The notes under the pieces are model-generated. The model was not told the origin of the DNA and ran no database searches. It saw only the letters and a list, made by a program, of their open reading frames with translations. The position numbers and the translations under genes were made by a program. Of a stretch of 64,000 bases of DNA, positions 37,034-43,815 are shown one piece after another (positions within the stretch are counted from its first letter, which is position 1; every line of letters starts with the position of its first letter). This DNA comes from Bryobacterales bacterium (GTDB taxonomy: Bacteria; Acidobacteriota; Terriglobia; Bryobacterales; Bryobacteraceae): positions 1-64,000 of the forward strand of contig DAIDHC010000069.1 of the NCBI GenBank assembly GCA_027452065.1, written 5' to 3'.

Positions 37034-38299
37034 CTACCGCTTGCCCAGCCGCAGTTCCAGCTCCATGTTCCGCGGATAGCGCACTTCCTTGCCGCGCGCC
37101 AGCCATTGCGTGAACAGGGAGCGGCTGAAATTGTATCCGCCCAGCGCCATCGCCACCGGATTCCCATGCCCCATCGCCGCCACCGTCACCATTCCCAGCA
37201 TCCCGATTCCCCCGGGCGTATCCCCCGGCGCCGCCGACCAGAAGAACGAACTCGCGTCGGAGTCCAGCGCGCTCTGCAGCGCCGTCAGCGTCGACAGTGC
37301 CCGGCTTTTATCCGCCTGCGCCGTCGCCCCGCCCTCGTCGTCCACCTTCAGCCTCTGCGAGGGGTCCGCCGCCACACCCTCCACGATCCCCGCCATGCTT
37401 TCCCGCGTCCCATCCGGCCGCACCACTTCCTTGAACCGGAACCTCAGCTTCCCGCCCCGTCCAAACCGCCGCGCCGGCTCGGCCTGGCTCACTTCGCCCT
37501 CCAGCTTCGTCCCCTCCGGCAGCATCACCCCGCCGTCGGCCGCTATCAGCGGCCGCGTGAACTCCGCTTCCACCTGCTGGCCAAATTTCGACGTTCGCGA
37601 ATCGAGCGGCGTCAACAGCCGCGCATACACCAGCGCCCCGTCCGCCGGCAGCGGTTCGCCCTTGGCCGCATCCACCACCGGCGCCCCCGCCGCTTCCACC
37701 TCCAGCGGCGCCGCCAGATCCGCCTCCAGCCTCGTCCCCGCCGGCATCCACTGCTGATGCAGCGGCAGCCGCACCTGGATGAAATCGGTCACGCTCCGCA
37801 CCTTGCCCGGGCTCTCTTTCCACTGCTTGGCTTGGGTCACCACTTCCCCCACCCGCTCCTTGAACATCCCCTTCAGCCCCTTGTTCGCGCCCTGCCCCGC
37901 AAACCGCACCATCCGCCCGTCTTCCAGCTTCACCCGTGTCCGGATCGCCTCCACCGGGTGCCCGGCCACCTCCAGTTGCGTGAACACGATCTCCGGCTCC
38001 CGCAGCGGCGTAAAGTCGGCCTTCTGCAGTGCCTCCCACCGCCGCTTCCCCGTCACGCTCTCCACCGCCTCCACTCGCCCGATGAGCTCCGCTCCCTCGG
38101 GAATCACTAGCCGGTTCCCCTGGTATACCGGCTCAACCAGCCGGGCCTTCACCGTCCTGCCCGGCTTCCGGTCCACCGGCAGCCGGCCCTCGATCGCCAC
38201 TTTCAGCGGCAACCCCTGGGGCAACGTCACCGTTTCGCCCCATCCCACCCCCAGCCCCAATACCACACCCAATAGCCACAGAGCCCCCGACTTCAACAT
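37034..38299 (-). CDS. Exported protein of unknown function with two beta-rich repeats
   Basis: A 421-aa protein starting at 38299 (GGGAGGAATTTTG before the ATG) with a signal peptide ending near GVGWGETV. Two similar blocks occur: VKARLVEPVYQGNRLVIPEGAELIGRV near residue 45, and VEAEFTRPLIAADGGVMLPEGTKLEGEV near residue 260. Both read like the beta-barrel strand pairs of VirB10/TrbI-type proteins, where a high-strength 'can be set, is prevented from changing' surface is built, but no conjugation genes are near. I cannot give it a function. It is 52 bp downstream of the 41-aa microprotein gene on the same strand and may be the last gene of the PspA operon. Confidence 0.65.
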   Translation of the reverse strand: MLKSGALWLLGVVLGLGVGWGETVTLPQGLPLKVAIEGRLPVDRKPGRTVKARLVEPVYQGNRLVIPEGAELIGRVEAVESVTGKRRWEALQKADFTPLREPEIVFTQLEVAGHPVEAIRTRVKLEDGRMVRFAGQGANKGLKGMFKERVGEVVTQAKQWKESPGKVRSVTDFIQVRLPLHQQWMPAGTRLEADLAAPLEVEAAGAPVVDAAKGEPLPADGALVYARLLTPLDSRTSKFGQQVEAEFTRPLIAADGGVMLPEGTKLEGEVSQAEPARRFGRGGKLRFRFKEVVRPDGTRESMAGIVEGVAADPSQRLKVDDEGGATAQADKSRALSTLTALQSALDSDASSFFWSAAPGDTPGGIGMLGMVTVAAMGHGNPVAMALGGYNFSRSLFTQWLARGKEVRYPRNMELELRLGKR

Positions 38300-38351
38300 C
38301 AAAATTCCTCCCGCCGCGTTTCCACTGCGGCGTGTCTTATTTTGACGCATT

Positions 38352-38477
38352 TTACGTTCGCTGTGTTACTCCTTTTTTCCGCCGCCGCCTCGCCAGCCAC
38401 TTCTCGATCTCATAAAGTCCCAGCACCAGCGCCGGCGCCGCGAATCCTGCCGCCGCGTAACTCCACGCCTCCGTCAT
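38352..38477 (-). CDS. 41-aa single-pass membrane microprotein overlapping pspA
   Basis: A very short gene. Its ATG overlaps the pspA stop as ATGA (38474-38477), the same coupling used elsewhere in this operon. The product starts MTEAWSYAAAGFAAPALVLG, one hydrophobic helix of about 18 residues, then LYEIEKWLARRRRKKG, an amphipathic basic tail that would stay in the cytoplasm and bind acidic lipids. This layout is similar to small Psp partners (PspB/PspC/PspG class) in size and topology only; no sequence family is claimed. Stop codon TAA. The overlap and sensible topology make it a real gene in my view. Confidence 0.65.
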   Translation of the reverse strand: MTEAWSYAAAGFAAPALVLGLYEIEKWLARRRRKKGVTQRT

Positions 38478-39133
38478 ACTCCCTTCCTCGCTTTCAGCTC
38501 CGCCAGCACTTTCTCCACCTCATCCGCTTTTTCAAGCGCCGCCAGCCGCTCCTCTACGTTGTCCTCCAGCAGCGACGCCCTCGCCTGGCTCACCGCCTCG
38601 GCCCGCTGCACCTTCCCCTTCAGCCGCTCAAACGATCCGTCCCTGGCTCCCTCGCCCATCTTCATTCCCGCCTCTCCGGCCCGGTCCAGAGCCTTCGCCC
38701 TCCGGTGTTGCGCCACCAACATGTCGCTCCGCCCCCGCGCCTCCGCCAGCTTCTGCTCCAGCTTCCGCAGCGCGGTCTTCAAATTCTCCGCCTGCACCGC
38801 CTGGTCGGCCACCTGCTGCGCGTAGTTGCTCTCCAGTTGCTTGTAGCTCCGCGCCCGCTCGATCGCCGCCCGCGCCAGCTCGTCGTCTTTCTTGTCCACC
38901 GCCAGTTCCGCTTTCCGCATCCACTCCGCTTCCTTCTCCGCGTTCTCCTTCTGCTTCTTGGCCAGCAGATGCTGATCGGCGATCGCGATCGCCACCTGCG
39001 TCTTCACCTGCATCAGTTGATTCTCCATGTCCAGAATCACCTGCTTGATCATCTTTTCCGGATCCTCCGCCTTGTCGAGCAGATCGTTCAGATTCGCCCG
39101 TACCAGCGTCGCCACCCGTTCCATCAACGCCAT
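38474..39133 (-). CDS. pspA: PspA/Vipp1-family membrane-stress protein
   Basis: A 219-aa almost wholly helical, coiled-coil protein. N terminus MALMERVATLVRANLNDLLDKAEDPEKMIKQ matches the amphipathic helix and start of PspA/IM30. The next ~150 residues are charged heptad-rich helices. These ESCRT-III-like proteins form rods or rings that protect damaged membrane. It lies 25 bp after the flotillin gene and overlaps the microprotein gene. It lacks a neighbouring PspF; the XRE regulator at the head of the operon probably takes the control role. Confidence 0.92.
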   Translation of the reverse strand: MALMERVATLVRANLNDLLDKAEDPEKMIKQVILDMENQLMQVKTQVAIAIADQHLLAKKQKENAEKEAEWMRKAELAVDKKDDELARAAIERARSYKQLESNYAQQVADQAVQAENLKTALRKLEQKLAEARGRSDMLVAQHRRAKALDRAGEAGMKMGEGARDGSFERLKGKVQRAEAVSQARASLLEDNVEERLAALEKADEVEKVLAELKARKGV

Positions 39134-39158
39134 CTTTCTACCTCCTTGCTGAATTCCT

Positions 39159-40595
39159 TCACTCGCCTTCCGTCTCCACCTTGGTCCCCTTGCCGTCCGG
39201 CCTGGCTCCTTTATCGCCGATGTTCCTCACCCTCCCCAGCAGCTCCGACATCTGCATCCCCGACAGCGTCTCAAACAACGCCGGAATCTGTGCCGCCATC
39301 TTCGTCAGGTCCCCGGTCACCTTGTTCAGCCCCGCCGAGTCCCCTCCGGTCGAAACCACCGTGATCCTGTCCACGTTGGCCAGCGGCGCCGCCAGCGCCT
39401 TCACGATCTCCGGCAACCCGGTAATCAGCTTGTCCACCACCGCCGCCTGGTTCCACTCCTGGTAGGCCTCCGCCTTCACCGTCATCGCCTTGGCCTCGGC
39501 CTCGCCCTTCTTCAAAATGATCTCCGCCTCCGCCTCGCCCTGCGCCCGGATCGCCGACGCCCTGCCTTCCGCCTCCGCCGTCACCCTCTGTTTCTCCGCC
39601 GCCGCGATCGTCTCAATCCTCTGCCGCTCGATCTGCGCCTGCTTCAGCACCGTCGCGATCAGCTCTTTCTCGTGCCGCAGAATCTCGGCCTCCTGCACTT
39701 TAATCTGCTGCTCCTTCTCCACCTGCTCCACCTTCACCTGCTCCACCACCACCTGCTGCTGCATCGTGTTCGCCTGGATGTCGTAGGCCTTGTCCGCCTG
39801 CGCCTGCTGCCTCTTCACGCTCTCCTGGTACTGCGCCTTCTTCACCTCCAGGTCCCTCTGCGCCTCGGCCTGCTTGGCCTGCGACAGCGTCTCGGCCAGC
39901 ACCCTCTCCTGGTCCGCCTGCGCCCGCGCCACCGCCGCCGCCCTCTGCGCCTCCGCCCGCTTGATCGCCGTGTCGCGCTCGGCTTCCGCCGCCGCCACGT
40001 CCGCGTCCCTCTTGATCCGCGCCACGTCCGGCCGCCCCATGTTGCTGATGTATTCGTTCTTGTCCCGCACTTCCTTGATCGTGAACGAAATCACCTCCAG
40101 CCCCATCTTGCTCATGTCCTCGGCGCAGGTCGACCGCATCCGGTCCCCCACCATCTCCGGCTCTTTCACAATCTGCTCCACCGAAAGCTGCCCGATGATG
40201 CCGCGCAAATGCCCCTCCATCACCAGCCGGATCAGCCCCTCCCGCTCCTGCGCCGACTTGGTCAGAAACTGCTCCGCCGCCGTCTGGATCGACTCCGGAT
40301 CGCTCTTCACCTTGATCTGCGCCACCGCCTCCACCGTCACCGCTACGCCCTGCTTGGTGTACAAATCCTGCTGCGGCGCCACGTCGAACGACATCAACTG
40401 CAGGCTCAGCTCCCGGTAGGTCTCCAGCATCGGCCAGATCACCGTCCCCCGGCCTTTCACAATCCTCGTCCCCTTCGCCCCGTACACCACCAGCGCCTCG
40501 TGCGGCCCCGCCTTCCGGTACAGCCGCGCCACCGCCGACAGCAGGAAGATCACCGCCAGCAAACTCAGTCCCACAATCACCACGATCGTCGCCAT
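39159..40595 (-). CDS. floT: Flotillin (SPFH/band-7 family, FloT/YuaG-like)
   Basis: A 478-aa protein. One N-terminal membrane segment (IVVIVGLSLLAVIFLLSAVARLY), then an SPFH domain (residues about 30-200, with VVYGAKGTRIVKGRGTVIWP) and a long Glu/Ala/Gln-rich coiled coil (about 200-390) with repeated EAE motifs, ending in a flotillin C-terminal region. In Bacillus, FloT assembles with the NfeD protein YuaF in membrane microdomains; the neighbouring NfeD gene, 21 bp upstream, fits that pairing. Coupled here to PspA, as in envelope-stress operons. Confidence 0.92.
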   Translation of the reverse strand: MATIVVIVGLSLLAVIFLLSAVARLYRKAGPHEALVVYGAKGTRIVKGRGTVIWPMLETYRELSLQLMSFDVAPQQDLYTKQGVAVTVEAVAQIKVKSDPESIQTAAEQFLTKSAQEREGLIRLVMEGHLRGIIGQLSVEQIVKEPEMVGDRMRSTCAEDMSKMGLEVISFTIKEVRDKNEYISNMGRPDVARIKRDADVAAAEAERDTAIKRAEAQRAAAVARAQADQERVLAETLSQAKQAEAQRDLEVKKAQYQESVKRQQAQADKAYDIQANTMQQQVVVEQVKVEQVEKEQQIKVQEAEILRHEKELIATVLKQAQIERQRIETIAAAEKQRVTAEAEGRASAIRAQGEAEAEIILKKGEAEAKAMTVKAEAYQEWNQAAVVDKLITGLPEIVKALAAPLANVDRITVVSTGGDSAGLNKVTGDLTKMAAQIPALFETLSGMQMSELLGRVRNIGDKGARPDGKGTKVETEGE

Positions 40596-40616
40596 ACGCT
40601 CCTCAGTTCCTTTCCT

Positions 40617-41204
40617 TTAACTCGTCAACTCGTCCCAGCGCCGCACATACGCCACGCCGCGCTCATATCTCGTCACCACAACCTCGACGCCCCGCCCGAT
40701 CTCCTCGCCGTCCTCGCTCCGTATCGGCGCCGACCGCCGCGCCCCGTCTCTTTGGTAAATCATCTCCCCCGTCCCCCCGCGCCGCACCGTGCTGCTCACC
40801 CTCCCCAGCACGCCCGTCATCTCATAATCGGCCGGGTCCATCCCGTCCTCCCCCTCCGGCGCCAGCCTCGCCAGAAACCAGAACACAACGCCGCCGCCCG
40901 CCACCCCTGCCGCCCCCGCCAGCCCCAGCGCCGCCAGCGCCCAGATGCTCGAAAACCGCGTCAGCAGATACCCCGCCCCGCCAAACCACGCCAGAAACGC
41001 CGCCATCGTCGGCGGATTCAACACCGCCCCCGCGCCCCCGCGTCCCGCCGCTCCCTTCGCGCCCCCGTGCCCGCCATGCCCGGCTCCCGAAGGCGCCCCG
41101 TGCCCATGCGGCAGATGCAGCCTCCCCGAGCCCAGCACAAACGTGAACAGGCTGAACAGGAACCCAACCAGAAAACAAATCAGGTAAAAATTTTCCCAGC
41201 TCAC
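40617..41204 (-). CDS. NfeD-like membrane protein with OB-fold domain (YuaF-like)
   Basis: A 195-aa protein beginning at a GTG that overlaps the XRE stop (GTGA, 41201-41204), with GGGAGGGGGG upstream. Membrane segment NFYLICFLVGFLFSLFTFVLG, then a His/Gly-rich linker (HLPHGHGAPSGAGHGGHGG, possible metal binding), two more hydrophobic segments (about residues 66-108) and a C-terminal OB-fold (GVLGRVSSTVRRGGTGEMIY, IGRGVEVVVTRYERGVAYV). The OB-fold marks NfeD/YuaF, the usual partner of flotillins. The His-rich linker is a local oddity. Confidence 0.85.
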   Translation of the reverse strand: MSWENFYLICFLVGFLFSLFTFVLGSGRLHLPHGHGAPSGAGHGGHGGAKGAAGRGGAGAVLNPPTMAAFLAWFGGAGYLLTRFSSIWALAALGLAGAAGVAGGGVVFWFLARLAPEGEDGMDPADYEMTGVLGRVSSTVRRGGTGEMIYQRDGARRSAPIRSEDGEEIGRGVEVVVTRYERGVAYVRRWDELTS

Positions 41205-41692
41205 CGCTTCCCCCCTCCCGCGCCGTTCTCCGGCTTCAGCACCCCCATCAGCCGCTCCGCCAGCTCCGGCGTCTCCAGAATCTCGCCCAGCAAAAGCAAA
41301 CATCCCCGCGAGTCTTCGTGCTTGGCCACCCGCAACAGCGCCTTCCCCAACTCCCTGTCCCCGCGGAACCTCTCCGACCCCTCCACCAGCCACAAATCCA
41401 GCGCATCCTCGCTCCCCCGCACGTCCGACATCAACTCCGTGTGATACCCCTCCGGATCGTCCACCAGGTACCCCGGATGGACTTTGAAAAACCGCGACAG
41501 CAACAGCCTCGTCTGGTTCGTCAAATGCGGCCTCGACCCGCCTTCGATCTGTGAAAGATAACTCTGGCTGATCGACTGCCCCAGCTCCTTCTTCACCGCC
41601 CGCACCACCTCCTGCTGCGTCATCTCCCGCCCCATCCCCCGCAGCGTCCCCTCCACCTCCCTCAAGTACCGCAGCTTCTCCCCCAATCTCAT
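41201..41692 (-). CDS. XRE-family transcription regulator, head of the flotillin-PspA operon
   Basis: A 163-aa protein. ATG at 41692 is chosen for GGGAGGACGG just before it; an ATG at 41758 is also in frame but lies within 15 bases of the predicted transcription start. HTH: MTQQEVVRAVKKELGQSISQ then SYLSQIEGGSRPHLTN, the classical Cro/CI fold at about residues 23-60. The C-terminal half is helical (KALLRVAKHEDSRGCLLLLG) and has no known signal-binding motif. It is the first gene of an operon XRE-NfeD-flotillin-PspA-microprotein and probably represses it through the repeats at 41765-41808. Confidence 0.85.
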   Translation of the reverse strand: MRLGEKLRYLREVEGTLRGMGREMTQQEVVRAVKKELGQSISQSYLSQIEGGSRPHLTNQTRLLLSRFFKVHPGYLVDDPEGYHTELMSDVRGSEDALDLWLVEGSERFRGDRELGKALLRVAKHEDSRGCLLLLGEILETPELAERLMGVLKPENGAGGGKR

Positions 41693-41764
41693 GCCGTCCT
41701 CCCGCTCCCCATCCCCAGTCCCTCCGTTCCGCCCCGCCGCTGCGCCATCCGTTTCCATCTCCTA

Positions 41765-41808
41765 TCGCAATATGCAATCATGTTATTGCGATTTGCGATT
41801 CGAGTCAA
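41765..41808 (-). promoter_or_regulatory. Sigma70-like promoter overlapping an XRE operator
   Basis: On the minus strand TTGACT (41808-41803) and TAACAT (41785-41780) are separated by exactly 17 bases. Within and around this lie repeats of TTGCGAT on the plus strand (41786-41792 and 41793-41799) and the inverted pair TCGCAATA (41765-41772) / TATTGCGA (41784-41791), 11 bases apart. So the -10 box and spacer are covered by potential operator sites, as expected for repression. The region is strikingly AT-rich compared with surrounding DNA. Confidence 0.7.
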
Positions 41809-42108
41809 GAAAAAAAAGGGGCGCCAGCCCACAACTCGTTGAAAGAAGAGTAACAATGCAGTAACAAGATGCTTCAAAAAGCCACGCCGACGCCGCATAA
41901 AGAGACTCTTGAGGGAGGAGACCGAAACGGAAACCCACCGCCTCCTCGGCCTTGCGCCGCACTCGCGGCGCGTCTGCCCCAAGTGCGAGACGCGCAGCAA
42001 CTCCATCATCGCCCTGCCAAGGCCCATGAAAGCGCCCGCGTGCTTCGGCAGGCTCAGTGCGGCCCTTGCGGCTTAACCATCGCAGGCCGGTTCCCAGATG
42101 GGTGCCGT
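41809..42108. other. 300-bp intergenic region, no supported gene
   Basis: Between the XRE promoter and the end of the HEPN-like gene. It starts with an A-rich run near 41809-41818. A short open stretch on the plus strand encodes VCPKCETRSNSIIALPRP, which looks like half a zinc ribbon, but no start codon or second cysteine pair is in place. I see no repeat or RNA gene. Confidence 0.45.
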
Positions 42109-42918
42109 TTATTCCCCCTCGGAGAGTCTCGACGCCAAGGTCCCAAGAAACCGTGAGACGTGCCCCCAGAGCGCGACCGCCTCGGACTCATCCATCCCGG
42201 GACTGGGGCGCACGTGCGCGAGATGCCTCCTCCACCCGTCATTGAAGGTCCTTATTTCGGCAAGGGCCTTATTGTAAAACTCGTGCGCCTGCTCCTTCTC
42301 GGGTGAACTGCGCCAGCCTTGGACCTCCCCAGCCACCTTCTCTAACTGGCCGATGATTCGACCCCAGTTTGAGAACTCAATCCTCCCCTCCCCCGCCAAC
42401 GGGATCTGTCTATCCGCCGCAAGCGCCCAGAGGCCGACCTCCACTGCCCGCATCAAGTGGAATGCCGAAGCGAAATTATTCCCGCAAGCGAGGCAGTTAC
42501 CGGCCTGCGTGATGTCGAAGCGCGCGCTTTTGAACGCCCGATATATCGCCTCGCCCATCGGTCTCTCTTGGTCGTAGAATTTGGCGATGTTCACCGGAAG
42601 CGCAAGTACCTTTCTCTTCTTCAACTCGCTCTCTGCTAGTTCGACCATCGCCTTCAAGTGATGGACAAGGACTCGGGCAGTCACGGGGAAGTCGCTCGCG
42701 CGGGAGAGTGCCTGTGAAAATCGAAACGCCGCATCTGCGGTCTCCCGAAGGTCCAGCGAGCTAGCGAAGGCGCAAAGTCCGTCGGTGATTGCTCCCTTTG
42801 CCACCTTCAACTCGCCTTCGGAGACGAGCTCGTCTGGGTCGCGCCGATCCCACCGCCGAAGCATATGGATCGCGCCGCCCCACGAGCTACAAAATATTTC
42901 AGCCTCGAATACCTGCAT
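42109..42918 (-). CDS. Unknown protein with HEPN-like helical domain
   Basis: A 269-aa helical protein. The middle contains NNFASAFHLMRAVEVGLWALA, then FSNWGRIIGQLEKVAGEV and later FNDGWRRHLAHVRPSPGMDESEAVALWGHV. This order (paired helix with FHLMRAVE, then an R/H-rich turn) resembles HEPN-type proteins found near toxin or defence genes, in which an RxxxxH motif can form an RNase site; here RRHLAH could correspond. The assignment is tentative. Codon use is more relaxed than in neighbours, suggesting transfer. GAGGAG ends two bases before the ATG, a tight spacing. Confidence 0.6.
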   Translation of the reverse strand: MQVFEAEIFCSSWGGAIHMLRRWDRRDPDELVSEGELKVAKGAITDGLCAFASSLDLRETADAAFRFSQALSRASDFPVTARVLVHHLKAMVELAESELKKRKVLALPVNIAKFYDQERPMGEAIYRAFKSARFDITQAGNCLACGNNFASAFHLMRAVEVGLWALAADRQIPLAGEGRIEFSNWGRIIGQLEKVAGEVQGWRSSPEKEQAHEFYNKALAEIRTFNDGWRRHLAHVRPSPGMDESEAVALWGHVSRFLGTLASRLSEGE

Positions 42919-42965
42919 CACTCCTCAGAAGCCAAGTACGCCCCCGTGTAACGTTTCGGGAGCAA

Positions 42966-42982
42966 ACTCAACTCGGTTGAGT
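42966..42982. other. 7-bp perfect hairpin, possible operator
   Basis: ACTCAAC at 42966-42972 and GTTGAGT at 42976-42982 with a 3-base loop form a perfect inverted repeat just upstream of the HEPN-like gene (start 42918). It could be an operator or an RNA hairpin. Nothing more can be said from one copy. Confidence 0.4.
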
Positions 42983-43071
42983 CGCGCGCCTAGAGGCAGC
43001 ACGCTAATGCTTCCGAGGACCGAACGCATGACGGCACCAAATGAGGTAGACCACGCTTAGCTGTCCAAGCA

Positions 43072-43098
43072 CTCCGGCGGTTTTTGCTGCCGCCGAAG
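43072..43098 (-). terminator. Hairpin after the 43161 gene, weak terminator candidate
   Basis: CTCCGGCGG (43072-43080) pairs with CCGCCGAAG (43090-43098) with one mismatch and a 9-base loop. It lies 63 bp downstream of the stop of the minus-strand gene at 43161. No T tract follows the stem on that strand, so an intrinsic terminator is not convincing. Confidence 0.3.
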
Positions 43099-43160
43099 TC
43101 CGAGTATACCGTCGATTTAACCACATCCGCTGCGTTCCCGCCGGCGGCAATCAGCTCTGG

Positions 43161-43730
43161 CTACTGCTCGATCCAACGCTCCAGCCTGCCATGCTCGTCA
43201 AAGATTCCAGCAAACATGTGGCTGGCCGTGAACCTGAAGGGCCAGACAAGCGGCCGGTAGCTTATGCTCACCAGCAGCTGGGCCTGGCTGAACCCTGCGT
43301 GCAACGCGTACAGGTCACAGCGTATCGTCGCCTTTCGCCTCCCACCCAAAGAACCAATGGTCTGGATGACATGGTCATCGGACACCTTCAAATTTGACGG
43401 GGGCCCTCCAGCGCTGAGGGCGCAATCGGCCCTAACTGAGAACATTGGCAGATAGCCCTCGTTGGTGACCTCAATAGGGACGGAAAACGGCGACGAGGGA
43501 TCGTAAGACGTCGGAGTCTGAATCGACGGGGGAGCGATTAATGCGAGGAGCGCCGAAACCAGAACCAACATAGAAGCCAAAGTCCCTAGCGACGTTCGCA
43601 GGCGCGGGAGTCGTCCTCTTAGGCCCCATAAGGAGGACGGCGGTGTGGTGGCGCTCGGGGACCTAGCAGCTCCTCCGCGCTCCTGCCTACCTCCCCGTCG
43701 CTTGGTACGTCGCCGTTTACCTCCCGACAA
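43161..43730 (-). CDS. Single-pass membrane protein of unknown function
   Basis: Up to 189 aa from a TTG at 43730; the true start is uncertain because the first 45 residues are mostly Arg/Gly/Ser/Pro. A membrane segment follows (SMLVLVSALLALIAPP), then about 120 residues in an extracytoplasmic beta-sandwich style (PFSVPIEVTNEGYLPMFSVRADCAL, KATIRCDLYALHAGFSQAQLLVSISYRP). Two cysteines at equivalent strand positions could form a disulfide. No family recognised. Codon usage resembles the HEPN-like gene more than the core genes. Confidence 0.5.
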   Translation of the reverse strand: MSGGKRRRTKRRGGRQERGGAARSPSATTPPSSLWGLRGRLPRLRTSLGTLASMLVLVSALLALIAPPSIQTPTSYDPSSPFSVPIEVTNEGYLPMFSVRADCALSAGGPPSNLKVSDDHVIQTIGSLGGRRKATIRCDLYALHAGFSQAQLLVSISYRPLVWPFRFTASHMFAGIFDEHGRLERWIEQ

Positions 43731-43815
43731 GCCAATAAGTCTACATCACGACGAACGCTTCATGCGTGTAAGGATTCGTCACGCGTACTCCTACCGAACT
43801 CCCCCCGCCCCGCCC

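Noticed and set aside
41869-42105. Short open frame with VCPKCETRS, possible zinc-ribbon protein
   Set aside because: No start codon with a ribosome site, only one CxxC pair and an ordinary frame length; not supportable as a gene.
42966-43098. Hairpins near 43 kb as terminators
   Set aside because: Neither is followed by a T tract on the relevant strand, so I kept one as an operator-like inverted repeat and the other only as a weak candidate.
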